A stretch of 64,000 bases of DNA from Brevundimonas halotolerans (GTDB lineage: Bacteria; Pseudomonadota; Alphaproteobacteria; Caulobacterales; Caulobacteraceae), in contig NZ_QTTA01000002.1 in the NCBI RefSeq assembly GCF_003730275.1, positions 26,754-90,753 of the forward strand, read 5' to 3'. Of the stretch, positions 9,616 through 18,706 are shown one piece after another (position 1 is the stretch's first letter; the number at the start of each line of letters is the position of its first letter). A program made the position numbers and the translations under genes. Below the pieces are notes generated by a model, which worked only from the letters and a program-made list of their open reading frames with translations, did no database searches and was not told the origin of the DNA.

Positions 9616-10206
9616 ATGACCCTCGCCCGCACCGCCCTTACCCTCGCTGCCCTGCTGGCCCTTGGCGCCTGTGACAGCATGACCGGGGCGCCCTCGCCTG
9701 CCCCGGCGACGGAACCGGAAGCCACGCCTTCCGGGCAGGACGCCGCCGAGGCCGCGCAGGGTGGACTGGCGCTCGAGGGCGAGGGCCTGCGGGCCTTCAC
9801 CGCGCAAGGCTCGGCCCGGGCCCTGCCCTTCGGCATGTCGCAGGACATGGTCCTGAACGCCGTCTCGACCCTGCTGGGCACCGAAACGCCCCAGGTGACC
9901 ACCAACAGTGAGTGCGGAGCCGGCCCGACGCAGTTCGCCGAATATCCGAACGGCCTGCAGCTGGCCTTTCAGGACGACAAATTCGCCGGCTGGTTCCTCG
10001 ACGAGGCCAGTCTGACCACTGCAGATGGCGTCGGTGTGGGCTCCAGCCGGACCGACCTTCAGTCCGCACGGGTCGTGGAAATGATCCCGGACTCGACGCT
10101 CGGCACCGAGTTCTCGAGTGGCGATCTGGGCGGCATGCTGTCATCCGAGGGGCCGGATGCCATGGTCGAAACCCTGTACGCCGGCCTGACCTGCTTCTTC
10201 CGCTAG
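9616..10206 (+). CDS. Lipoprotein of unknown function (196 aa)
   Basis: Start at the ATG at 9616, which opens a lipoprotein signal peptide ending in the lipobox LGAC (mature C19). A Pro/Ala/Glu-rich linker follows, then a globular domain of about 140 residues with two cysteines (NSECGAG and LTCFFR at the C-terminus) that could form a disulphide. The upstream in-frame extension lacks export features and was rejected. The family is not recognised. It ends 9 bp before the kinase gene and may be co-transcribed with it. Confidence 0.7.
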   Translation: MTLARTALTLAALLALGACDSMTGAPSPAPATEPEATPSGQDAAEAAQGGLALEGEGLRAFTAQGSARALPFGMSQDMVLNAVSTLLGTETPQVTTNSECGAGPTQFAEYPNGLQLAFQDDKFAGWFLDEASLTTADGVGVGSSRTDLQSARVVEMIPDSTLGTEFSSGDLGGMLSSEGPDAMVETLYAGLTCFFR

Positions 10207-10215
10207 AGCCGATCC

Positions 10216-10860
10216 ATGGCCATTCTGATCGCCATCACCGGCGGCTCGGGCTCGGGCAAGAGCACCCTGGCCGAGGCCCTGATCCGGCACCTGCCGGAGG
10301 GGGTCGCAGCCCTGGTGCGCGAGGATTCCTATTATCGGGACGCCGCCTCCTTGCCCGACTTTGACGCGGCGACCTTTGATTTCGACGACGTGTCCGCCCG
10401 AGACCATGATCTGCTGCATCGCCACCTCAGCGCGCTGAAGGCGGGGCAGCCGGTCGAGGCGCCGGTCTATTCCTTTGTCACCCACGGGCGTGAACCGGGG
10501 GGCGAGCCCGTGCCCGCCGCCGATGTGATCGTGATCGAGGGCACCCACCTGCTGTGCACCCCGGCGCTGGTCCAGCTGTTCGACATCCGGGTATTCGTGG
10601 ACACGCCGTCGGACATCCGCTTCATCCGGCGATTGTTGCGCGACCAGGTCGAGCGTGGTCGCACGGCGCAGTCGGTCATTGACCAGTATCTGCTGACGGT
10701 CCGCCCGGGGCACGAGCGGTTGACGGAACCGGCCAAGGTACATGCCGACTTCATCGTGGCCGATGCGACTGCCGCCGTCGTGCTGACCGACCCGCAGTCG
10801 GTGGACCGGCTGGTGGCCCCGGTGCTGACCCATCCGCTGCTGGAGCGGTGGCTGGGGTGA
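10216..10860 (+). CDS. Uridine kinase-like P-loop kinase
   Basis: 214 aa. Walker A is GGSGSGKST near the N-terminus. Substrate-binding segments are VREDSYYRD, DFDDVSARDHDLLHRHL and VYSFVTHGRE, and the Walker B-like strand is VIVIEGTHLL. This layout matches uridine/cytidine kinases (pyrimidine salvage, nucleoside to NMP) and related phosphoribulokinase-family proteins. The order of the Y-rich loop and the FDDV segment favours uridine kinase, but the substrate is inferred. Confidence 0.82.
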   Translation: MAILIAITGGSGSGKSTLAEALIRHLPEGVAALVREDSYYRDAASLPDFDAATFDFDDVSARDHDLLHRHLSALKAGQPVEAPVYSFVTHGREPGGEPVPAADVIVIEGTHLLCTPALVQLFDIRVFVDTPSDIRFIRRLLRDQVERGRTAQSVIDQYLLTVRPGHERLTEPAKVHADFIVADATAAVVLTDPQSVDRLVAPVLTHPLLERWLG

Positions 10861-10925
10861 GGTCGGGTAACGTCGGTCGAGTTTAATCTTGCGAGACGGC
10901 GTTATCCACGCCACCCTTCGTGCTC

Positions 10926-11609
10926 ATGAGTCTGCCCCAACCCGCCCGGCCTGAGCCGGCCACCTTCTTCCAAGTTGACAGTGAGGACCCCCGGCGCCGC
11001 AATGTGCTGGCCGAGGCCCGACGCCAGTTCATGGCCCAGGGGTTCGCCGCGACGCGAGTCGAGCCGATCGCCCGCGAGGCCGGGGTTTCGACCGCCACCC
11101 TCTATACCTTCTTTCCCTCAAAGGCCGAGCTGTTCCACGCCGTCATTGAGGACGCCTCAAACGAATTCGCTCGCCAGATCAGCCATGTCCGAGCTGTCGA
11201 CGGTCCCGCGCGCTGCCAGTTGATCCGGTTTGCTGAAGCCTATGCCGCCTTCATGAGTGATCCGCTGGTCCGGTCCGTCTTCCGGCTGGTCATGGCCGAG
11301 CGTCCGCGCTTCCAGGCCATGGCCAGCCATTTCTTCGAGCGCGGCAAGGCCCAGATCGGAGCGTCCCTGCTCGAGGCCATCGTGGCGCTCGACGCACGCG
11401 GGGAGCTGGTTTGCGACAAACCGTCGTGGGCCGCCGGCCAGTTGATGGGAATGGTCGAGCACCCGGTCTTCTTCGTCCCCCTGGTCACCGGTGACTCCGT
11501 CCAGGTCACGCGTTCGCACGCCCGCATCGCCGCAGATGCCGTAGAGACCTTCCTCGCCCGGTACGGCGGACCCAATCTGGACCCGGCAGCGCCCGACATC
11601 GGTGGCTGA
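10926..11609 (+). CDS. TetR/AcrR-family transcriptional regulator
   Basis: 227 aa from the ATG at 10926; an in-frame GTG 6 bp upstream is possible. The N-terminal helix-turn-helix (about residues 30-78) has the family pattern ARRQFMAQGFAATRVEPIAREAGVS followed by STLY-like TATLYTFFPSKAELF. The C-terminal ligand/dimer domain has an AefR-like look. No efflux or catabolic target is adjacent, so the ligand and regulon are unknown. Confidence 0.9.
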   Translation: MSLPQPARPEPATFFQVDSEDPRRRNVLAEARRQFMAQGFAATRVEPIAREAGVSTATLYTFFPSKAELFHAVIEDASNEFARQISHVRAVDGPARCQLIRFAEAYAAFMSDPLVRSVFRLVMAERPRFQAMASHFFERGKAQIGASLLEAIVALDARGELVCDKPSWAAGQLMGMVEHPVFFVPLVTGDSVQVTRSHARIAADAVETFLARYGGPNLDPAAPDIGG

Positions 11610-11612
11610 TCC

Positions 11613-12293
11613 TCAGGGATAGAGCCGCTGCGTCTGCCAGGGCGAGTCTGCGTCATCCCGGTGAAGCCGCAGCCGATCATGCAGGCGGAAGGGGCGATCC
11701 CGCCAGAACTCGACCTGTACCGGCACCAGCCGCCAGCCGGTCCAGCCCTCGGGGCGCGGCACGTCCTGACCCTCGAAGCGCGCGGTCTCACGTGCCACGG
11801 CGGCCTCCAGTTCGGTACGGTCCGCCAGAGGCCGGGACTGGGCCGAGGCCCAGGCCCCGATCCGGCTTTCGCGGGCGCGGCTGGCGAAATAGGCATCGGC
11901 TTCTGCCGCGCTGACCGGCTCGACAGTTCCCCTGAGGCGCACCTGACGCCGCAGCGACTTCCAGTGGAACAGCAGGGCCGCCTGCGGCTGACCCTCCAAT
12001 TGCTGACCCTTGTCGCTTTCCCGGTTAGAATAGAAGGTCAGGCCTTCGGCGCTGACATCTTTCAGCAGCACCATCCGGCAGTCGGGCAGCCCGTCGGCAT
12101 CGACGGTCGCCAGCGCCATGGCGTTTGAGTCGTTGATCTCATGCGCCCCGGCATCGGCCAGCCACCGTTCCAGCAGGGCTAACGGCTCGTCACAGGCAAA
12201 GTCCGCCTCATCGCTGTTGGCGGCAAGTGCTGCGGCATAATCGCGGGCATATTCCTCACGCGACGGGCTGGGCGGGATAACGGGCGTGCTCAT
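11613..12293 (-). CDS. pdxH: Pyridoxamine 5'-phosphate oxidase
   Basis: 226 aa, normal length. FMN-dependent oxidation of pyridoxine or pyridoxamine 5'-phosphate to PLP, the last step of vitamin B6 biosynthesis and salvage. Conserved features seen: AMALATVDADGLPDCRMVLLKD, TFYSNRESDKGQQL, the FHWKSLRRQVRLRG flavin-binding segment, ESRIGAWASAQSRPL, and the C-terminal FWRDRPFRLHDRLRL and WQTQRLYP. Convergent with the TetR gene and divergent from the DnaJ-like gene. Confidence 0.97.
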   Translation of the reverse strand: MSTPVIPPSPSREEYARDYAAALAANSDEADFACDEPLALLERWLADAGAHEINDSNAMALATVDADGLPDCRMVLLKDVSAEGLTFYSNRESDKGQQLEGQPQAALLFHWKSLRRQVRLRGTVEPVSAAEADAYFASRARESRIGAWASAQSRPLADRTELEAAVARETARFEGQDVPRPEGWTGWRLVPVQVEFWRDRPFRLHDRLRLHRDDADSPWQTQRLYP

Positions 12294-12383
12294 GCGCCAC
12301 TCTCTAGCGCCGCCCGCGCCAGTTCGCGAGAGCCAGCGTCACGATTAACCCGGCATTGACCCTGTTCGTGGCTTTTGGTCGCA

Positions 12384-13112
12384 ATGAGCGGCCCCGACAC
12401 CTCCCTTTTGACCTATCGCCAGGCGCTGGCGGTGCTGGGCCTGCCCGGCCTGGTCGATCACGAGACGACGCGTCAGGCCTTCCTGCGGGCGGTCAAGGCG
12501 GCGCGTCCCGACCATCCCGCGGGGGACGCCGAGCGGTTCCGCGAGGTCATTGCCGCCTGGCACGTCATTCAGGCCGAAGGGCCGGCCCTCCCGGCCCTGG
12601 CGCCGCCGATGCGCCGCAGCGCTCCTCTGCCGACCTTGTCCATCGATCCGATGCTGGCACTGAACGGCGGGCCGGTTACGACCCGCCACCGGGGACGCAC
12701 CTTTCGCTTGACCCTGCCTGCGGGCCTCAGGGCGGGCGAGCATGTGCGGCTGAAGGGCGCTGGCCGCGACGACAGCGATCTGTTTCTGGCCGTCCGCATC
12801 CGGGCAGCCCATGGCCTGTCGGTGCTCGGCGACGACCTGTTCATGCAGGCGGAGGTTTCCCCCCGGGTGCTTCAGGACGGCGGCCGCGTCGAGGTGATGA
12901 CCCACGCCGGACCACGCAATGCCTGGGTCGTCGCTGGGCTTGAGCCGCCGGTGCGTCTGCGCCTCAAGGGACTGGGTCTGCCCGCCCGGGGTCGTCACGG
13001 TCAGGGGCATTTGTTCATCACCCTGATGCCCGCCGAGGAAGCCCCCTCTGCCGCCGAACATCTGCTCGACCGCTTCGCCCGGGTCTGGACGACACCGCGT
13101 CTCGCGGCCTAA
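12384..13112 (+). CDS. DnaJ-like protein with degenerate J domain and DnaJ C-terminal substrate-binding domain
   Basis: 242 aa from the ATG at 12384. Residues 8-65 look like a J domain, but the HPD tripeptide that stimulates DnaK ATPase reads R41-P42-D43. The rest (about 90-230) resembles the DnaJ C-terminal beta-sandwich repeats, with TFRLTLPAGLRAGEHVRLKGAG, DLFLAVRIRAAHGLSVLGDDL and LRLKGLGLPARGRHGQGHLF. There is no Gly/Phe region and no zinc finger, so it is type III-like. It ends 12 bp before aroC and is probably co-transcribed with it. Confidence 0.8.
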   Translation: MSGPDTSLLTYRQALAVLGLPGLVDHETTRQAFLRAVKAARPDHPAGDAERFREVIAAWHVIQAEGPALPALAPPMRRSAPLPTLSIDPMLALNGGPVTTRHRGRTFRLTLPAGLRAGEHVRLKGAGRDDSDLFLAVRIRAAHGLSVLGDDLFMQAEVSPRVLQDGGRVEVMTHAGPRNAWVVAGLEPPVRLRLKGLGLPARGRHGQGHLFITLMPAEEAPSAAEHLLDRFARVWTTPRLAA

Positions 13113-13124
13113 GGCCAGAGGGCC

Positions 13125-14213
13125 ATGTCCCACAACAGCTTCGGCCATCTGTTTCGCGTGACCACCTGGGGCGAAAGCCACGGGCCGGCCATCGGCTGTG
13201 TCATCGACGGCTGCCCGTCGCGGATCCCGCTGACCGAGGCCGACATCCAGCCGTGGCTGGACCAGAGGAAGCCCGGAGGCAGCCGCTTCGTCACCCAGCG
13301 GCGCGAGAGCGACACGGTCCGCATCCTGTCCGGCACTTTTGATGACGGAGATGGCCCGGTCACCACCGGCACCCCGATCAGCCTGATGATCGACAATGAG
13401 GATGCGCGCTCAAAGGACTATGGCGAGATCGCCCGCGCCTATCGCCCCGGCCACGCAGACTATGTCTATCAGGCCAAATACGGCGTGCGCGACCATCGCG
13501 GCGGGGGCCGCTCCAGCGCGCGCGAGACCGCCCTGCGCGTGGCGGCGGGCGCTGTCGCCCGCCTGATCCTTGGCTCGGACATCGCCATCCGCGCGGGAGT
13601 GGTCCAGATCGGGCCGCACCGCATTCCCGATGACGCGCTCGACTTCGACGCAGTGCAGGACAATCCGCTGTTCGCGGCCTCCACCGAGGTCGTCCAGCCG
13701 TGGTCCGACTATCTGGACGGCATCCGCAAGGCCGGATCCTCGATCGGGGCCGTGGTGGCGCTCGAGGTCACGGGCGTGCCGGTCGGCTGGGGCGCGCCGC
13801 TCTATGCCAAGCTGGATGCCGAACTGGCCGCGGCCCTGATGTCGATCAATGCCGCCAAGGGGGTCGAGATCGGCGCCGGGTTCGCCTCGGCCGAACTATC
13901 GGGCGAGGACAATGCCGACGAGATGCGACTGAGCCCTGACGGACTGCCGGTCTTCATGTCGAACAAGGCGGGCGGCATTCTGGGCGGCATCTCGACCGGC
14001 CAGCCGATTACGGCGCGAGTGGCGTTCAAGCCGACCTCCTCGATCCTGACGCCGCGCCGCACCATCACCCGCGACGGCACCGAGACCGAACTGCGCACCA
14101 AGGGCCGCCACGACCCCTGCGTCGCCCTGCGCGCCGTGCCTGTGGTCGAGGCCATGGCCGCCTGCGTCCTGGCCGACGCCATGATGCGGCACCGGGGGCA
14201 GATGGGTGGCTAG
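13125..14213 (+). CDS. aroC: Chorismate synthase
   Basis: 362 aa. Converts 5-enolpyruvylshikimate 3-phosphate to chorismate, the last common step of aromatic biosynthesis, using reduced FMN. All three family signatures are present: [18 protein letters not shown] near the N-terminus, the [14 protein letters not shown]...[11 protein letters not shown] block, and R-x-D-PC near the C-terminus ([18 protein letters not shown]). Length is typical. Confidence 0.98.
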   Translation: MSHNSFGHLFRVTTWGESHGPAIGCVIDGCPSRIPLTEADIQPWLDQRKPGGSRFVTQRRESDTVRILSGTFDDGDGPVTTGTPISLMIDNEDARSKDYGEIARAYRPGHADYVYQAKYGVRDHRGGGRSSARETALRVAAGAVARLILGSDIAIRAGVVQIGPHRIPDDALDFDAVQDNPLFAASTEVVQPWSDYLDGIRKAGSSIGAVVALEVTGVPVGWGAPLYAKLDAELAAALMSINAAKGVEIGAGFASAELSGEDNADEMRLSPDGLPVFMSNKAGGILGGISTGQPITARVAFKPTSSILTPRRTITRDGTETELRTKGRHDPCVALRAVPVVEAMAACVLADAMMRHRGQMGG

Positions 14214-14230
14214 GCTCGGCATTTCGCGCG

Positions 14231-15568
14231 TCAGAGCGGAAACGCGACCTCCACAACCAGCCCGGTCGGCTCCCATTTGCGACTGAAGGTGCCGTTCAGC
14301 TGGCGCACGACACTGGCTTTGAGCGATGAGCCGAAGCCCTCGCGCGTGGGCGCGGTGACAGGCGGGCCGCCGGACTCGCGCCACACCAGCGTCACCTGAC
14401 GCGCGTCCAGCGTCCAGGTGACCGAGACACGGCCCACGCCACTGCTACAGGCCCCGTACTTATTGGCATTGGTCGCCAATTCGTGAAGCAGCATGCTGAT
14501 CGGCTGGACCTGCTCGGGCGAAAGCTCGACCTCAGGACCCTTCACCTCCACACTGTCTTTGGGACAGAGCGCTTCAATCTCCTCGCGGACCACGTCCTCG
14601 AGACGCCCGCCTTCCCATTTGCGGCTGGCCAGGGACGCCTGGGCTCGCGCCAGGGCGCTGATGCGCCCGACCAGCGCATGTTTGTAGGTTTCAAGATCAT
14701 CAGCGCGCGTAAGACGCGTGAGCGACTGCACGATCGAAAGGACATTGCGCGCCCGGTGGTCGACTTCGTGCATCAGAAGTTTGCGCGCTTCCTCCCTGCG
14801 CTTCTCCTCGCTGATGTCCCGCGCCTCGATCACGGTGCCGATGACGTTCGCCTCGTCGTCGCGGATCGGACTGGCGGTAAAGGCAACCGGATAGAAGGAG
14901 CCGTCCTTATGGACAAAGACCTCCTCGCCCTGCGTTCCGGCCTTTTCGGGGAAAGCACGGTCGATGGCGCACTCCGAGAGCGGAAACGGCGAGCCATCCG
15001 GACGGGTGTGGTGGATCACATCGTGCAGCGGGCGTCCGGTCGTTTCATGGAAAGCATATCCCGTGAGCTTCTCCGCCGCCCGGTTCATGAACACACAGTG
15101 CTGCCGCTCATCCATCAGAAAAACGGACATGGTTGTATTGCTGAGGATGCCATCGAGCCGTCTGGCCGTGTCCCTGAGTTCGGACTCGATGCGACGGTAG
15201 TCTGTCGTGTCCTGGATCGCCGCATAGTAAACGGCATCATCACCATCGACGAACAACTGCAGCTTCACAGCGACATTGTAATCCGTTCCATCTTTCCGCC
15301 GGTGAACGGTGTCAAAGTCCAGCCTTTCGACTTTCCCCGCCTGAAGCGGCTCAATCAGGGCGAGGAAGGCGTCGCGGCCAATGACCGGCTTGATATCCCA
15401 CGGCGTCAGACCGGCCAGCTCTTCGATGCTGTATCCCAGATTATCCCGGGCACCCTTGTTCACAAGCCGGAACCGGAAATCCTCTGCGCCGAATATATAG
15501 ACCTCGCTCGCGGCTCCCTCGACGATGCGGCCAAGACGTTCACTCGTCATACCTGCGGAGTTTGGCAT
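14231..15568 (-). CDS. PAS-domain sensor histidine kinase, HWE family
   Basis: 445 aa from the ATG at 15568. A TTG at 15625 and an ATG at 15550 are alternatives; no ribosome-binding site decides. Two PAS domains with PAC-like ends (about residues 12-130 and 138-255, both with xKDGxxYxV motifs) precede the HWE kinase core. The phosphoacceptor is H271 in DHRARNVL, the N box is HELATNANKYGA, and the WRESGGPP motif is characteristic of the family. There is no transmembrane segment, so a cytoplasmic sensor (light, redox or small ligand) is likely. No receiver is encoded next to it. GC content looks somewhat lower than in neighbouring genes. Confidence 0.9.
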   Translation of the reverse strand: MPNSAGMTSERLGRIVEGAASEVYIFGAEDFRFRLVNKGARDNLGYSIEELAGLTPWDIKPVIGRDAFLALIEPLQAGKVERLDFDTVHRRKDGTDYNVAVKLQLFVDGDDAVYYAAIQDTTDYRRIESELRDTARRLDGILSNTTMSVFLMDERQHCVFMNRAAEKLTGYAFHETTGRPLHDVIHHTRPDGSPFPLSECAIDRAFPEKAGTQGEEVFVHKDGSFYPVAFTASPIRDDEANVIGTVIEARDISEEKRREEARKLLMHEVDHRARNVLSIVQSLTRLTRADDLETYKHALVGRISALARAQASLASRKWEGGRLEDVVREEIEALCPKDSVEVKGPEVELSPEQVQPISMLLHELATNANKYGACSSGVGRVSVTWTLDARQVTLVWRESGGPPVTAPTREGFGSSLKASVVRQLNGTFSRKWEPTGLVVEVAFPL

Positions 15569-15747
15569 GCTGGGAAACTGTCGCTCCGACGGGAAAAGTG
15601 ATGAGTACCCGTATATAACCGCCAAACGTGTGGCAATGATCCTGACACGCCGTAGGCGGGGCCCCTTTTCGTCACCGGCACAGTTACCTATATAGCGGCC
15701 GAACCGGCGCGGGCTGACCCCCGTTCCACCCTCAGGGAGACCGCATC

Positions 15748-16443
15748 ATGATCGACGTCCGACCCTTCAACAGTCTCGGCGGGGCCGACCACGGCTGGCT
15801 GAAGGCCCGCCACCACTTCTCGTTCGCGAACTATTATGACCCGGCCCGCATGAGCTGGGGCCGGCTGCGTGTCTGGAACGATGACGAGATCGCCGCGCAA
15901 TCGGGCTTTCCGCCCCACCCCCACGCGGACATGGAAATCATCACCTATGTCCGGACCGGGGCCATCACCCATGAGGACTCCATGGGCAATCGCGGTCGCA
16001 CCGGCGCGGGCGACGTCCAGGTGATGAGCGCGGGCACCGGCGTGCGTCACTCGGAGTTCAACCTCGAGGACGAGACCACCACCCTGTTCCAGATCTGGAT
16101 CGAGACCGACAAACCCGGCGCCAAACCCGGCTGGGGCATGAAACCTTTCCCCAGGTCGGACCGGACCGGCAAATTCCAGGTGCTGGCCTCGGGCGATCCG
16201 GACGACGGCGCGCTGGACATCAATGCCGACGCGCGCGTGCTGGGCGCGACGCTCAAGGCCGGCGAAAGCCTGACCTATGACCTGGCCGAGGGCCGGCGTG
16301 CCTATCTGGTGCCGGCCGTAGGGTCCATCGACGTCAACGGCACAGTCCTCAATGCCCGCGACGGCGCAGGGATCAAGGACGAGCCCACCATCACGGTGAC
16401 CGCCCACGAGGACGCCGAACTGGTCATGGTCGACAGCCGCTAG
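15748..16443 (+). CDS. Pirin-family bicupin protein
   Basis: 231 aa. The N-terminal cupin has the pirin metal site HPHADMEIITYVRTG with HEDSMGN and SAGTGVRHSEFN; the C-terminal cupin is degenerate. Bacterial homologues such as YhhW show quercetinase activity, while others act as regulators, so the physiological substrate is open. The start ATG follows a purine-rich GGGAGA. It is a stand-alone gene. Confidence 0.93.
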   Translation: MIDVRPFNSLGGADHGWLKARHHFSFANYYDPARMSWGRLRVWNDDEIAAQSGFPPHPHADMEIITYVRTGAITHEDSMGNRGRTGAGDVQVMSAGTGVRHSEFNLEDETTTLFQIWIETDKPGAKPGWGMKPFPRSDRTGKFQVLASGDPDDGALDINADARVLGATLKAGESLTYDLAEGRRAYLVPAVGSIDVNGTVLNARDGAGIKDEPTITVTAHEDAELVMVDSR

Positions 16444-16524
16444 CCGGAAGACGCTAGCCCCGGCGTCAGGCCTTGTTCATCATTGGCCGGTAACCCTGAT
16501 CCCGACCTCGGGGAGAACCGGCCA

Positions 16525-16797
16525 ATGATCCGTTCCACATCGCGTTTGATCTCGCTTGCGGCCGTGCTCGGTGCATCCCTGATGCTTCAGGGCTGTCTGG
16601 TGGGCGCTGTCGTCGGCACGGGCGCTGCCGTGGTCGGCGGCACGGTCAAGGCGACCGGGGCCGTGCTGGGCGCCGGTGTCGACGCCGTCACGACCTCGGA
16701 CGAAGAAACCCGTCTGAAGCGCGAGCGGGAACAGCGGGATTATGAGCGCGAGCAACGCCGCTGCGAACAGCGCCGCGCCTCGGGCCGCGACTGCTAG
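16525..16797 (+). CDS. Small lipoprotein (90 aa) with glycine-rich hydrophobic segment
   Basis: ATG at 16525 preceded by GGGGAGAA. The lipobox is LQGC. The mature start is a Gly/Ala/Val-rich stretch (LVGAVVGTGAAVVGG), then a highly charged C-terminal tail rich in Arg and Glu with two Cys. It resembles the small lipoproteins NCBI groups as NF038104, but that is a recollection. Its TAG stop shares four bases (CTAG) with the convergent queD stop. Confidence 0.75.
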   Translation: MIRSTSRLISLAAVLGASLMLQGCLVGAVVGTGAAVVGGTVKATGAVLGAGVDAVTTSDEETRLKREREQRDYEREQRRCEQRRASGRDC

Positions 16798-17162
16798 AGC
16801 GTCAGCACGCACCGCTCGTTGATGGTCGGCCGGGCCACCTGGATGCGACACAAGCCCGGCCACTCCGGCTTCATCCGGTTGGCGAACCACAGGCACAGGT
16901 TCTCCAGGCTGGGCATTTCCAGCCCCGGCTTTTCATTGAGCAGGCCGTGGTCCAGCTCTTCCGCCGCCGCCTTCAACGCCCGGTCCAGCGCACCGAGGTC
17001 CGCGACCCAGCCATGCTCGGCATCCAGCGTCTCGGACCGCACCGTGGCTTCGACCGTGAAGGAGTGGCCATGCACCCGGCGATAGATGCTGCCCTCCGGC
17101 TCGTTCGGGAAATGGTGAGCCGCGTCGAAGGTGGCCTGTTTGGTGATCTCGAAAGTGGGCAT
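16794..17162 (-). CDS. queD: 6-carboxy-5,6,7,8-tetrahydropterin synthase
   Basis: 122 aa. Queuosine pathway step converting 7,8-dihydroneopterin triphosphate to carboxytetrahydropterin. Zinc ligands are visible as FDAAHHF (H16/H17) and HGH (H31, H33); the C-terminal half has the ELDHGLLNE and PTxE-like (PTINERC) segments. The residue four before HGH, normally the catalytic cysteine (CxxxHGH), is Y27. The ATG overlaps the queE stop as TGATG, so translation is coupled. Confidence 0.88.
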   Translation of the reverse strand: MPTFEITKQATFDAAHHFPNEPEGSIYRRVHGHSFTVEATVRSETLDAEHGWVADLGALDRALKAAAEELDHGLLNEKPGLEMPSLENLCLWFANRMKPEWPGLCRIQVARPTINERCVLTL

Positions 17163-17794
17163 CAACGCACGCCGATATATTTGTGGGTCTGGACGCTCAG
17201 GCGCCACTTGGGATGGGTCAGGCAATAGTCAAAGGCCGCCGCCGTGTTGGCCAGGACGTCCGGACCATCCATCGGCTGCAGCCAGAACCGTTCAAAGGCC
17301 AGGTCCTCGAACCGTTCGGGCCGGGCCGTGTCCTGCGGATAGACCAGTTTCAGCTCCTGGCCCGTCGTCTGGATCACCGGGGCATCGGCCTTGGGGCTGA
17401 CGCAAATCCAGTCGATGCCCTCGGGGGCCGCGATCGTGCCATTGGTCTCGACCGCAATCTCAAAGCCGCGCGCGTGCAGGGCCGCGATCAGGGCACCGTC
17501 CAGCTGCAAAAGGGGCTCGCCCCCGGTGCAGACGACCAGCGGCCGCCCGCCCTGCCCCGTCCAGAACCCGGCGACGTGGTCGGCCAGGGTCCCGGCCATC
17601 GCAAACTTGCCGCCGCCATCGCCATCGGTGCCGACAAAGTCCGTATCGCAGAAGCTGCAGACCGCGGTCGCGCGATCCTGCTCGCGCCCGCTCCACAGAT
17701 TACAGCCGGCAAAGCGCAGGAAGACGGCCACACGCCCCGCCTGTCCGCCCTCGCCCTGCACCGTCAGAAAGGTCTCCTTGACCGAATAGGTCAT
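17162..17794 (-). CDS. queE: 7-carboxy-7-deazaguanine synthase (radical SAM)
   Basis: 210 aa. Converts carboxytetrahydropterin to 7-carboxy-7-deazaguanine with AdoMet, Mg2+ and a 4Fe-4S cluster. The cluster motif here is CX14CX2C (CNLWSG...CSFCDT), the expanded variant seen in many proteobacterial QueE proteins. [10 protein letters not shown] and ETNGTIAAP follow. The ATG at 17794 overlaps the queC stop (ATGA). Substrate flow matches the gene order C-E-D. Confidence 0.95.
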   Translation of the reverse strand: MTYSVKETFLTVQGEGGQAGRVAVFLRFAGCNLWSGREQDRATAVCSFCDTDFVGTDGDGGGKFAMAGTLADHVAGFWTGQGGRPLVVCTGGEPLLQLDGALIAALHARGFEIAVETNGTIAAPEGIDWICVSPKADAPVIQTTGQELKLVYPQDTARPERFEDLAFERFWLQPMDGPDVLANTAAAFDYCLTHPKWRLSVQTHKYIGVR

Positions 17795-18507
17795 GCGGCC
17801 ACCCATTCGGAATGGCCGCGCGCGCGCAGCTCGCACGCCGGACAGGTGCCACAACCATAGCCCCAGACATGTCGCTCCGACCGGTCGCCCCGGTAACAGG
17901 TGTGGCTGGCCTCAAGGATCAGCTCGACCAGCGGCTCGCCGCCGATCCGGTGCGCCAGCGCCCAGGTCCCGGCCTTGGTCAGGGCCATCAGCGGCGTCTC
18001 GATCCGCACCGGCTGATCCAGACCCAGCGACAGGGCCCGTTCCATGGCGTCGATCGTCTCGCGGCGACAGTCGGGATAGCCCGAGAAGTCCGTCTCGCAC
18101 ATGCCCCCGACCAGCACGTCCAGTCCACGCCGGTCGGCCAGCGCGGCCGCCACGCTCAGGAACACCAGGTTGCGCCCCGGGACGAAGGTGGTCGGCAGGC
18201 CCCGCGCGTCCATCTCCATGGCCCGGTCGGCCGTCAGGGCGCTCTCGGCGATGGCGCCATAGCCGGTCAGGTCGACGACATGGTCCTCGCCCAGACGGTC
18301 CGCCCCTTCCGGCAGGGCGGCGCGCATGCCGTCGCGCACCGCAAGCCGGGCCTGCATTTCTACCGCATGGCGCTGGCCATAGTCGAAGCCCACCGTCTCG
18401 ACGCGCGCATACCGCTCCATCGCCCAGGCCAGGCAGGTCGCACTGTCCTGCCCGCCCGAGAACAGGACGAGGGCCGAAGCGGCGGGCTGTGGGTCGAAAG
18501 CGCTCAT
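17791..18507 (-). CDS. queC: 7-cyano-7-deazaguanine synthase
   Basis: 238 aa from the ATG at 18507; in-frame sequence upstream is not protein-like. ATP-dependent conversion of the 7-carboxy intermediate to preQ0. The PP-loop [13 protein letters not shown] is near the N-terminus, followed by FDYGQRH and [11 protein letters not shown] four-cysteine zinc site lies at the C-terminus (HTCYRGD...[13 protein letters not shown]). It is the first gene of the overlapping queC-queE-queD operon and is divergent from a hybrid kinase. Confidence 0.96.
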   Translation of the reverse strand: MSAFDPQPAASALVLFSGGQDSATCLAWAMERYARVETVGFDYGQRHAVEMQARLAVRDGMRAALPEGADRLGEDHVVDLTGYGAIAESALTADRAMEMDARGLPTTFVPGRNLVFLSVAAALADRRGLDVLVGGMCETDFSGYPDCRRETIDAMERALSLGLDQPVRIETPLMALTKAGTWALAHRIGGEPLVELILEASHTCYRGDRSERHVWGYGCGTCPACELRARGHSEWVAA

Positions 18508-18706
18508 GACAAATCTGCGGTCGGCCGTCTGGCCGCGCGCATGCGAAAAAGCCCGTAAAGGCGGGAGAGGCGCCTCATACACCCGCGGCGGGATCGATGC
18601 AAAAGCGTCGAGAATGCGGCAGGAAAACCGAAGTTTCCCGCGTTTACCAATCTGCAAATGGTTGTCGGTTAAGCCTCACATCCAGTCGAGGGAGTATCGG
18701 TCAGTT

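Noticed and set aside
18544..18565. Terminator- or preQ1-riboswitch-like element before queC
   Set aside because: A CCCG-loop-CGGG stem followed by five Ts lies about 40 nt upstream of queC, but the stem is only 4 bp and no preQ1 aptamer sequence is recognisable.
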